This document shows positions 8,016-15,179 of a stretch of DNA of 39,049 nucleotides, piece after piece. The notes beneath the pieces were generated by a model, which worked only from the letters and a program-made list of their open reading frames with translations, did no database searches and had not been told where the DNA came from. Both the position numbers and the translations under genes were made by a program. Position 1 is the first letter of the stretch. Every line of letters begins with the position of its first letter. Source of the DNA: Actinomycetes bacterium (GTDB lineage Bacteria; Actinomycetota; Acidimicrobiia; Acidimicrobiales; Acidimicrobiaceae); contig JAJZXI010000007.1 in assembly GCA_021806545.1 (NCBI GenBank), positions 1 through 39,049 of the forward strand. Reading direction: 5' to 3'.

Positions 8016-9089
8016 TCAATTGAGGCCCAGGATCAGCGAGCACTCGGGCCAAGCTGACCATCCGCTTTGTCGCTGTTCGATCTGGGCAGCTTGATCCTGG
8101 GTTGACGGACTCGCAGCGGATGGGAGACCACTAAAACCCAACCCCGACCAGGTGGCAAGCGAAAACTGATAGGCCCCATAGTATCCGTTGCCGGTATTGT
8201 CTTGATAGTTACCACCAGATTCACACTCCCGAAGCGCTGCAAAGGCTTGAGGTGACGGGGGGGCGGGAGTGCCTCCCCACTTAGTGCCTGCAGCTCCGGT
8301 AGTAACAGCCGCACTCACCCCAGCGGCACTTGGCGCGCCCTGGGACTGTGACTGGACTGCAGCTTGTCGAGCTGCCAAGGCTGCGGCTTGTCGAGCTGCC
8401 AGGGCTGCGGCTTGTCGAGCTGCAGCCTGCGCCAGCTGCTGTTGGACCAGCTGAGCCATCTGTCCGTGGATGGAGGCAAGCGATGCCTGCTCATTCGCTA
8501 CACCGGTCTGTAAAGATGCAAGGTCCTGCGCGAATGTCTGCTGGGCCTGTGTCGCCATCGCGACGGCGCGGGCATCAGAAGCGATCAACGAGCTAATCGT
8601 CTGTTGATCGCGCGAATAGGCGGTAATGATACTGACGATATAACCGCTGGCGACACTCTCGTAGGCAGTCTGGGCGATCACATTGTTCTGGTTGGTATTC
8701 AGCGTGCCAATGACTGAACTTGACCCAGGGGCATCGGTAAATCTTGTCACTGCATAGCGCACGAGCAGTCGTCGCTCGTCTGCAATCCGGCTACGGGCTT
8801 GGCTGAGCTCAGCACCCAAACGCGCGAGATTTGCTCGATCTGACGCCAGTTGAGCCCTCGCAGCCGACGCTTGGAGTGCGACCGTCCTGACCTGCGCTGA
8901 CTGCACTGCGATCTGTTGACTGATCTGGGCCGCCTGCACCTGTAGCGTTGCTTGGGTCGCGCTCGTGAGCGCGACAGGCGGGCCCGGCAACAGCGCCAAG
9001 CCCAACAACCCTGCCGTGAAGGCAATTCCCTTTGCTAACGTTCTCGCTGGCATAGCCCCGTTCGAACTCCGTCCTTCGCGTTCCTTCAT
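8016..9089 (-). CDS. Secreted resuscitation-promoting-factor-like lytic enzyme with coiled-coil stalk
   Basis: A 357-residue exported protein. Residues about 13-45 form a signal peptide (positive n-region, hydrophobic GIAFTAGLLGLALLPG). Residues about 45-225 are a long Ala/Gln-rich coiled coil of the kind found in peptidoglycan hydrolases of the NlpC/Rpf type. A low-complexity linker with AALAARQA repeats follows. The C-terminal 75 residues are a transglycosylase-like Rpf domain: RECESGGNYQDNTGNGYYGAYQFS, with the predicted catalytic glutamate in CESGG (about residue 290) and the paired cysteine in WPECS. Rpf proteins cleave peptidoglycan and promote regrowth of dormant cells. An ATG at 9053 is an alternative start with a slightly better ribosome site; longer upstream frames look non-coding. 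The domain call is firm; a role in dormancy exit is inference. Confidence 0.85.
   Translation of the reverse strand: MKEREGRSSNGAMPARTLAKGIAFTAGLLGLALLPGPPVALTSATQATLQVQAAQISQQIAVQSAQVRTVALQASAARAQLASDRANLARLGAELSQARSRIADERRLLVRYAVTRFTDAPGSSSVIGTLNTNQNNVIAQTAYESVASGYIVSIITAYSRDQQTISSLIASDARAVAMATQAQQTFAQDLASLQTGVANEQASLASIHGQMAQLVQQQLAQAAARQAAALAARQAAALAARQAAVQSQSQGAPSAAGVSAAVTTGAAGTKWGGTPAPPSPQAFAALRECESGGNYQDNTGNGYYGAYQFSLATWSGLGFSGLPSAASPSTQDQAAQIEQRQSGWSAWPECSLILGLN
8363..8424. repeat. 24-bp tandem repeat inside the Rpf-like gene
   Basis: About 2.6 near-identical copies of a 24-bp unit (starting CTTGTCGAGCTGCC on the plus strand, at 8363, 8387 and 8411) encode AALAARQA repeats in the linker. 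Copy number may vary between strains through slippage. Confidence 0.75.
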
Positions 9090-9406
9090 CCTAGCACTAC
9101 ATCGGAGAATGCGGCCAGCGTGGCAACTCATGGCCAACTTGAAGGGCTGCACCCAACTCGACACACAAGATATCGCTATGACCGTGTCAACAGTTTTGAA
9201 CAAGGACGGTGCTGTCGCAACGCACCTCCTCCTCTAGCGAACTATCGCTACCTGGCGTCTTCCTTACAACCCAAGACCGGTCATCGTTTTCCCCTCCCAG
9301 ACTGGTATCGCGCAACCATCACCAATTGGCTCGTCGCCAACGAACACCCGTCGCTGTCAAAGGAGCAAAGTCCTCTGAGCCGGATGGGGCTGATGAGCAT
9401 GCGCCA

Positions 9407-9443
9407 CCACCAATCGTCGACCCACACTGGCCACCGTTGCACC
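9407..9443. repeat. 37-bp direct repeat, copy 1
   Basis: Identical over 37 bp to the copy at 9480-9516 (begins CCACCAATCGTCGACCCACA, ends CCGTTGCACC). The 36 nt between copies are not repeated, so this is not a simple tandem duplication. Confidence 0.85.
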
Positions 9444-9479
9444 CAGAGACCACCTGTCGAACGATCGGTCAAGAAGCCT

Positions 9480-9516
9480 CCACCAATCGTCGACCCACAC
9501 TGGCCACCGTTGCACC
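9480..9516. repeat. 37-bp direct repeat, copy 2
   Basis: Second exact copy, ending 4 nt before the stop codon of the crotonase gene on the minus strand. The repeat-spacer geometry (37/36) recalls a minimal CRISPR array, but only two copies exist and no cas gene is in the window. Confidence 0.85.
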
Positions 9517-9520
9517 GGCA

Positions 9521-10294
9521 CTACCATGCGGTGCCAAACTCTCCATGACGCCCCTCGCCATTGACGAAGCTCCGAGCACCATCGAACCCTTCAGCTTCAA
9601 GTGAGCGGCGGCCATGGTTGCACTCGTTTCGCATGGCTGCCTCGAATGGGAGTTGGACACCTTCGTATACGGATGCACGATCGTTGATGAGGCAGGTCTG
9701 TGGCAAACGCGCAAGGTCGCTAGCTAAGTCGATGGCCGCCGTAACAGCCTGACCAGTAGGCACTACTTTTCCAACTAGTCCCATGAGCAATGCCTCTTCG
9801 GACCCAACGGCCCTTCCGGTTAGGATCAGGTCAAGCGCCCGACCTAGTCCAACGATACGAGGCAACCGAACCGTACCACCATCGACCAGGGGCACCCCGA
9901 ATCGGCGACAGAACACCCCAACGACCGCGTCCGTTGCCATGATGCGCAGATCACACCAGAGTGCCAACTCCAAACCTCCCGCTACCGCATACCCCTCGAT
10001 AGCGGCGATCGTCGGCTTCGTCAATTGCAGGCGCGTCGGCCCCAGGGGGCCTGCTCCGTCGTCCTCCAAGCGGTTTGGCACACCGACGGCGATCGCCTTG
10101 AGATCGGCACCAGCGCAAAATGTATCACCAGAGCCGGTCAAAACCGCGACCCGAACGGTCGGATCACGGTCAAAGACGACGAAGACCTCCTCGAGGCGGT
10201 CTGCGGTCTCTCGGTCGATCGCATTGCGCACCTCGGGACGATTAATCGTAACGATACGTACGGGGCCTTCGTCCCTCACCTCTACGGTCGCCAT
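9521..10294 (-). CDS. Enoyl-CoA hydratase/isomerase family (crotonase) protein
   Basis: A 257-residue crotonase-fold protein, normal length for the family. The oxyanion-hole signatures FCAGADLKA (about residues 58-66) and AVAGGLELALWCD are intact, so it should bind an acyl-CoA thioester. One of the two catalytic glutamates of classical hydratases is present (Glu in GGLEL). The second, 20 residues further on, is Cys (VGVFCRRFG). The exact reaction may therefore differ from hydration of enoyl-CoA. The start ATG follows GAGGAGGG at good spacing. It is divergent from the MutS-like pair and has no operon partner. Family sure, substrate unknown. Confidence 0.87.
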   Translation of the reverse strand: MATVEVRDEGPVRIVTINRPEVRNAIDRETADRLEEVFVVFDRDPTVRVAVLTGSGDTFCAGADLKAIAVGVPNRLEDDGAGPLGPTRLQLTKPTIAAIEGYAVAGGLELALWCDLRIMATDAVVGVFCRRFGVPLVDGGTVRLPRIVGLGRALDLILTGRAVGSEEALLMGLVGKVVPTGQAVTAAIDLASDLARLPQTCLINDRASVYEGVQLPFEAAMRNECNHGRRSLEAEGFDGARSFVNGEGRHGEFGTAW

Positions 10295-10489
10295 CGTAGC
10301 CCTCCTCTTCTGGTCAATGCCGCGGCATCACCAGTGTCGGGACTGCGGAGAGTGGGCCCAGCCGTTCGAACACCCTCTGTGCCCCCCATGATGGCGACAA
10401 GGAACTAGGCTACACCTTGGTGATGGAGTTCACCTATGGTCTCAGACTGATGACTCCTACGAAGATGAACGATAGCAGGAGGGATCGTC

Positions 10490-12100
10490 TTGTCCATGGC
10501 GCATCTGAGAGAACTCGTCGAACGAGGCCCTGGTGCTCACTGGGGCCAAAGCCAGCTCGTCAAGCATGCCATCGACAGCTCTAGCTCGAGGGTGTTGCCA
10601 CTCAGTCTTCTGGGACCCCCAAGTCGAATAGACGACCCGATTGACCCAGGAGTACTCGTCGACCTAGCGCTCGACCGGCTGTTCGGAGCCGTCACGCTTG
10701 GTCTCGAACCGTTCGATCTCTCTACTTTGTTCACGCAGCCGCTAATGGATGAGGAGGCCATCAGCTTTCGTCAGGCGATCACCAACGATCTGCTCAAGGC
10801 CGATGCTCGAGCACCGCTGCTTGACCTCATCGAGGGTCTTGAAAAGGTAGAGCGGTTACTCCAGTTGGCAACTCGGGCTCGTCAACCCGCCAGCCAACAA
10901 CGTTGGCTTCTCGATGCCGTGATCGTCTACACCGAGACCATCCAGATGGTCGCCTCCCAGCTAGAACCAAAACCCTGGTACTCTGAAGGCCTTGGGTCCC
11001 TAGCGGAATCGCTGGTAGAACTATCGAACACACAGTACATTCGAGACCTCACAGTCACAGCCCACTCCGTTGCCGAAGGGCTCGCTGCAATTGACTACCT
11101 ACTTCTTGTGGAGGATAATGCCGTCACGGTCAGAAGGACGGAGGCCAATGATAGTAACTATCGCGACAGACTGAACCAACTGTTCACCCACCTATGTGGC
11201 CCTGAAGTTCTGGAACCAACAAGTACCGCGCCGCCGAGACCAACAACGCATATCGACGACCAAATTCTCGCCATTGTCGTCCGTCTATTTCCTGAGGAGT
11301 TCGCCAATCTCGCGACATTCGCGACCGATCATGACCGCTTCGTCGCACCCTGGCTCGTCACTACCGAACGTGAGCTGGTTTTCTACCTCTCGTGGATCGA
11401 GGAGCTCCTGGCCCTACAGGCACAAGGACTGCCCTGCGTAGTACCCACCGTGAGTGATGCACCCAGTACGCAACACGTCGAGGCGCTATACGACCTCGCG
11501 CTCGCCCATGACCTGACATCCTCTGGTACAATCCCCGTCCTCAACCAGTGGCATCTCAGCGAGGATGAGATCGTCACCATCATCACCGGCCCGAACAGCT
11601 CGGGCAAGACAACCTACGCCCGATCGGTAGGTCAGCTCTATCACCTTGCAGCCCTGGGTCTTCCAGTGGGGGCAACAAGTGCAGTGATCACTCGTGCCCC
11701 GACGATTGCCACGATTTTCTCTGGACAAGAGGAAACCAATCGTCTGGTAGGCCGACTTGAGAGTGAGATCCTGCAACTGCAAGCCTTCTTCGCGGCGGCT
11801 AAAGAGCACTCGTTGCTCATCACCAACGAAATCCTGAGTTCAACCAGCGTCGACGACGCCGTCATGCTCGGCCGCCTTCTCATCGAACGGTGCCGCGAGC
11901 GACACCTATCCTGTCTCATCGTTAGCTTCGTCGATGAGCTCGCAAAACCCGAAGCTGGCATCGTCTCGCTGGCGGCGGTGATGGATGAACTCACGTATCA
12001 ACCGACGCTTCGCTTTGAACGAAGTGCTCCACGAACACGAGCACTGGCCCTGGAACTTGCTCTGCGCCATGGACTGATCGAACCAGCTACCGATGATTGA
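10490..12100 (+). CDS. MutS-like ATPase, partner A (no mismatch-binding domain)
   Basis: A 536-residue protein of the MutS ATPase family. Residues about 1-340 are mostly helical and resemble the lever/core domain of MutS. The C-terminal third is the ABC-type ATPase with Walker A GPNSSGKTT (367-375) and Walker B-like LLITNEI (about 442-448). The N-terminal mismatch-recognition and connector domains of MutS are missing. The usual Asp-Glu of Walker B is Asn-Glu, and the T-H switch motif of MutS is replaced by VSFVDEL. The start could be TTG at 10490 (6 nt after AGGAGGG) or ATG at 10496. Its end overlaps the next MutS-like gene by 8 nt, suggesting an obligate heterodimer. Role unknown: DNA repair, recombination control or defence are all possible. 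Confidence 0.83.
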   Translation: MSMAHLRELVERGPGAHWGQSQLVKHAIDSSSSRVLPLSLLGPPSRIDDPIDPGVLVDLALDRLFGAVTLGLEPFDLSTLFTQPLMDEEAISFRQAITNDLLKADARAPLLDLIEGLEKVERLLQLATRARQPASQQRWLLDAVIVYTETIQMVASQLEPKPWYSEGLGSLAESLVELSNTQYIRDLTVTAHSVAEGLAAIDYLLLVEDNAVTVRRTEANDSNYRDRLNQLFTHLCGPEVLEPTSTAPPRPTTHIDDQILAIVVRLFPEEFANLATFATDHDRFVAPWLVTTERELVFYLSWIEELLALQAQGLPCVVPTVSDAPSTQHVEALYDLALAHDLTSSGTIPVLNQWHLSEDEIVTIITGPNSSGKTTYARSVGQLYHLAALGLPVGATSAVITRAPTIATIFSGQEETNRLVGRLESEILQLQAFFAAAKEHSLLITNEILSSTSVDDAVMLGRLLIERCRERHLSCLIVSFVDELAKPEAGIVSLAAVMDELTYQPTLRFERSAPRTRALALELALRHGLIEPATDD

Positions 12101-13568
12101 GATCAACCTCCTCACACCTCCAGGTAACCGCGAGATGACAACCGACTTTACCGACCAAGCAACCCTACAAGATCTTGGCATCGAGGCGCTGATCGATGCC
12201 ATGGCGGCTGGTGACCCCTCCATTGGTTCGGTGGCACTCCAATGCTTCCTTCATGCCCCAGTTGACCCGTCCGTCATTCGGTGGCGACAAGAGGTCCTAC
12301 GTGACTCACTTAACCATCCAGAGCTGATCCGGGACCTGAAGGTGATCGCACACCACGGTGCTGCGCTCGAGCGTCGCTCCTCCTATGCACTGCGGCCCCA
12401 GCCTCCGATCTCATTGCTCCTACGCTCTCGTGAGCTGCTTGGGCTCCTGATCCCTGATCTCAGAGCACTCGCGCATCGATTCGCGGAGCTCGACTCCAAC
12501 TTCACATCGGAAGGGCTCGAACTGCTAGCGACGGCGATCAACGAGCATTTCGGAGACGACGATCTCGACAAGCTCGACGTGGCGATCCGCGAGTTGCGGT
12601 TCGAGCATGGCCTTATCGCGTGGGCTTCACTTGGCGCCGGCAACCTCACGAGCTCACGCCTGCTGCTCCAGGGCCCGATCGGGAGTCGAGGTTGGAGAGA
12701 TCGGCTTCACCTCACGCTCGGAGATCGCAACCGTATCGAGATAGCCCCTCGAGATCAGGCAGGCGGCGATGCACTACGAGGTCTACGGAACCAGGCGCTC
12801 GCCGAGATCGGCTCCGTGGCCGCTCGCGGACTTCGCACGATCATTGAGTTCTTCGTTGAGTTGAATCGCCAGTTGGCCTGGCTCGTTGGAGCCATCAATC
12901 TTCATGACCGTCTCAAAGCCCTGGGCCTTCCCCTCTGTTTTCCAAGTCCCACCCTCTCACAGGGGCAACTCGCGTTTCAGAGCCTGGTCGAGCCGACTCT
13001 TGCCCTACGCACTCACTTGCGACCAGTCTCCAACGATCTGGGCACGAGCACCCGAGCTCCCATCGTCATCAGTGGCGCCAACTCCGGAGGCAAAACCACC
13101 TGGCTACAAGGTGTCGCACTCGCGATGCTAATGATGCAGGCAGGCCTCTTCGTGACGGCCGAGGCCTTCAACGCCGACGCTCGGACTCACCTGTACACCT
13201 TCTTCCCTCGCGATGAGGACCGTGATCTCCAGAGGGGACGCCTTGACGATGAACTCACCCGCCTGAGTACCACAATCAGCGCCCTATCACCAGAGGGTCT
13301 CTTATTCCTCAATGAGCCACTGAGTACGACCAATGAGATCGAAGCCTGTGCAATCATGAGCGCACTCGTTGACAATCTCACAAGACGAGACGTCACCACC
13401 TTCGTCGTGACCCACTACCCCACCCTCGCTCGTGCGCTTGCCACCAATGGCACGAGTCTCCGACCGGAGACGGCCGTCGATGGCGCGCGCACGTATCGAA
13501 TTGAGCCCTCAGCGCCACCCGAAGACTCCTCAGCCATGGACGTATACAGCCGCCTTGGTGGGTGGTAG
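12093..13568 (+). CDS. MutS-like ATPase, partner B
   Basis: A 491-residue paralogue of the upstream protein, again with helical lever-like residues about 1-300 and a MutS-type ATPase: Walker A GANSGGKTT (328-336), Walker B-like LLFLNEP with Asn407-Glu408, then LSTTNEIEA in place of the GRGTST loop. Unlike partner A it keeps the switch-type motif VVTHYPTLAR (His about 441). The two subunits are therefore asymmetric, as in MSH2/MSH6-type dimers. It lacks the mismatch-recognition domain. The ATG lies inside the end of the upstream gene, 8 nt overlap, so translation is coupled. It is followed by a 755-nt gene-free region. No MutL is in the window. Confidence 0.83.
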   Translation: MIEINLLTPPGNREMTTDFTDQATLQDLGIEALIDAMAAGDPSIGSVALQCFLHAPVDPSVIRWRQEVLRDSLNHPELIRDLKVIAHHGAALERRSSYALRPQPPISLLLRSRELLGLLIPDLRALAHRFAELDSNFTSEGLELLATAINEHFGDDDLDKLDVAIRELRFEHGLIAWASLGAGNLTSSRLLLQGPIGSRGWRDRLHLTLGDRNRIEIAPRDQAGGDALRGLRNQALAEIGSVAARGLRTIIEFFVELNRQLAWLVGAINLHDRLKALGLPLCFPSPTLSQGQLAFQSLVEPTLALRTHLRPVSNDLGTSTRAPIVISGANSGGKTTWLQGVALAMLMMQAGLFVTAEAFNADARTHLYTFFPRDEDRDLQRGRLDDELTRLSTTISALSPEGLLFLNEPLSTTNEIEACAIMSALVDNLTRRDVTTFVVTHYPTLARALATNGTSLRPETAVDGARTYRIEPSAPPEDSSAMDVYSRLGGW

Positions 13569-14291
13569 CATCGCGAGCGCGTCGTTCATCATCACCCGTG
13601 GTTCGTCGGACCTAACGCTAAAGTCTCGGATCTAGGACCACGCGACCCTGTCTGTCGCCACCCCTATGACCTCTGCCGACGAGAACCGCGTGACCTACTG
13701 TCCAGGATTAGCGACTCAATCAGCCACGACGGCCGTTGACACGCCCTGTAAGCCGTTACTGGCAATGAGCTCAACGACGGCTAGATCCGGCCTGTACAAC
13801 TCGGTTCTTTCGGTGAGTCTCCTCCCATCTCTCTTGTGATCGGCTCTCTCATGAGCGTTGGATCCCATCGTTCACCATCGCAGGCTCAGTCCACCCCGAG
13901 CGCACATAAGACCAGACCTGATGCTGGCTGGAAAGGCATTCAAAGTCACGCATGACAGTGGAACTGATCGCCATCAAGTACAAGACAGGAATCTTGTTGA
14001 GGGTGCACCATCGTGTGTCCTTGCTCATTATCTTTCAGCAACGACGTCGTGCGGTCTCGCGCGTGTACATGACGCGGTACCGACCGACACGGAAACCACC
14101 ACAGCGACTACGGGGAGAATACAACAGTGATCACACCATCACTTTCATAATGGTCTGGCGGTATCACGACCAACAAACGCGCTCGGTGCCTGAGGTTATT
14201 TTCCCAGATCAATGGCCAGTTCCGCATTCGCGGCCATCTCTGGTGGGCCTGATAACCATGGCATAGACAAGGGAGAGCTACGACTACAGTG
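13569..14291. other. Gene-free intergenic region before the rhodanese
   Basis: About 720 nt with only short frames that look non-coding (Arg/His/Thr-rich, no ribosome sites, no domain pattern). A TTGACA-like box sits at 13736-13741, but no -10 box lies at the right distance. Nothing further is recognisable. Confidence 0.4.
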
Positions 14292-14305
14292 TACCCCCAA
14301 GGGTA
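14292..14305 (+). promoter_or_regulatory. CsoR/CstR-like operator upstream of the rhodanese
   Basis: The sequence TACCCCCAAGGGTA is an inverted repeat (TACCC, 4 nt, GGGTA), the shape of operators bound by CsoR/RcnR/CstR-family repressors. It begins just after a possible -10 box TACAGT (14285-14290; a TAGACA -35-like box at 14264-14269 has a short 15-nt spacer). A bound repressor would cover the transcription start. The rhodanese ATG is 18 nt downstream. CstR, a persulfide sensor, is known to control rhodanese genes. No csoR/cstR gene is in this window. Confidence 0.5.
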
Positions 14306-14323
14306 TATTGAGGAGGAGATGAA

Positions 14324-14650
14324 ATGATACAAGAGATCGATGTCCGAGCCTTCGCTGCGGCACATAGGGACGGCGCAACTATCGTCGATGTGCGAGAAGC
14401 ACACGAATACGAATCCGGTCATGTCCCAGGTTCACGCAATATCCCACTCTCGCAACTACCCTATCGCCTTCATGAGCTGCCCAAGCGGGAGAGAATCCAC
14501 CTGATCTGTGAGTCGGGTTCACGCAGCGCTACTGCCGCCGCGCACCTGTCAAGCGCTGGGTTTCAGGCCTTGACGGTAGTCGGGGGAGTCAGCGCGTGGA
14601 GGAGCGCGGGTCAGCCAACCGTAACTGGATCAAGGGCCAACGTAGCCTAA
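14324..14650 (+). CDS. Single-domain rhodanese (sulfurtransferase)
   Basis: A 108-residue single rhodanese domain, typical length. The active loop is CESGSRS, with the nucleophilic cysteine in LICESGSRSATAA. The N-terminal IVDVREAHEYESGHVPGSRNIPLSQL is the family hallmark (CH2A-type motif). It would carry persulfide sulfur between donors and acceptors in the cytoplasm. AGGAGGAG lies just before the ATG. It stands alone, behind a CsoR/CstR-like operator, suggesting induction by reactive sulfur species or a metal. A strong hairpin about 40 nt after the stop may end the transcript. Confidence 0.9.
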   Translation: MIQEIDVRAFAAAHRDGATIVDVREAHEYESGHVPGSRNIPLSQLPYRLHELPKRERIHLICESGSRSATAAAHLSSAGFQALTVVGGVSAWRSAGQPTVTGSRANVA

Positions 14651-14690
14651 GGAACCACCTCCCTCGTTCGGAGCTGATCGCCAAGTTGGA

Positions 14691-14728
14691 AGTCCGGATG
14701 TTGGCAACAGCACGCCGACCTCCGGACT
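14691..14728 (+). terminator. Strong hairpin downstream of the rhodanese
   Basis: Arms AGTCCGGA (14691-14698) and TCCGGACT (14721-14728) enclose a second stem GTTGGC/GCCGAC (one G-U pair), with a single mismatch between them and an 8-nt loop. That makes a 14-bp hairpin. No T-run follows, so it would be a U-tract-less terminator or an RNA-stabilising 3' structure. Confidence 0.5.
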
Positions 14729-15179
14729 CCTCGTCCGATCAGTCGTATCCGTGCATGGCCCCGGTTCCCGCAAATTGAGGTCATCGGTAGATGTGGGCGA
14801 AGTTCATCTAGCGCATGATCCGTCAGAGCCTATCAAAGCTCGCCGTTTGTTGAACCTCCCCGCTCTTACGGGCGGGCTTCTTGGCTCTGCCGATTCGTTG
14901 GAGTCACCGAACACCGCCTCCATCTGAGAGACAATCGTGCCCTGTATGTGCGTCCAACCGCATTGCGGCCTTGGTCGCTCGATGTCTTCGCGGACGAGGA
15001 TTGCGCTCTCGTAGGTTCAGCCAACTGCTGCGACATGGTCAGGGATGTGAAAACTCATTGCCGTCCTAACCCGCGATGAAAATACTTCTCTGACACTCCC
15101 ACCGCTTCGTCGTACAAAATGAAGGCCCTCCCCTCTACGAACCAAGGCGCTTCGCGTCGCAGCATCGTCTAGCCATCGA
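14729..15179. other. Gene-free region with a possible IS605-type right end
   Basis: No intact gene is seen between the rhodanese hairpin and the monooxygenase. On the minus strand, 14878-14857 reads GCCCGCCCGTAAGAGCGGGG followed by AGGTTCAAC. This resembles the hairpin at the right end of IS200/IS605-family tnpB elements (CCCCGCCC...GGGCGGGGAGG...). No tnpB reading frame remains around it, so at most this is a relic. Confidence 0.3.

Larger units (their letters stand above)
9090..9520. other. Intergenic region with a two-copy repeat
   Basis: No credible gene is seen. The right half holds two identical 37-bp repeats. The left half is the likely 5' region of the Rpf-like gene: a minus-strand TTGACA (9190-9185) is present, but no good -10 box lies at the right distance. 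I looked for the ydaO-type c-di-AMP riboswitch that often precedes actinobacterial rpf genes and could not recognise it. Confidence 0.4.

Noticed and set aside
9407..9516. CRISPR array
   Set aside because: Only two repeats and one spacer, no cas genes, and the repeat itself has no obvious dyad symmetry; kept as a direct repeat and a question, not as a CRISPR feature.
13736..13741. TTGACA promoter box in the intergenic region
   Set aside because: No acceptable -10 hexamer at 16-18 nt and no gene within 500 nt downstream.
13952..14266. 104-codon plus-strand frame before the rhodanese
   Set aside because: Basic, irregular composition, no ribosome site and no recognisable domain; probably non-coding.
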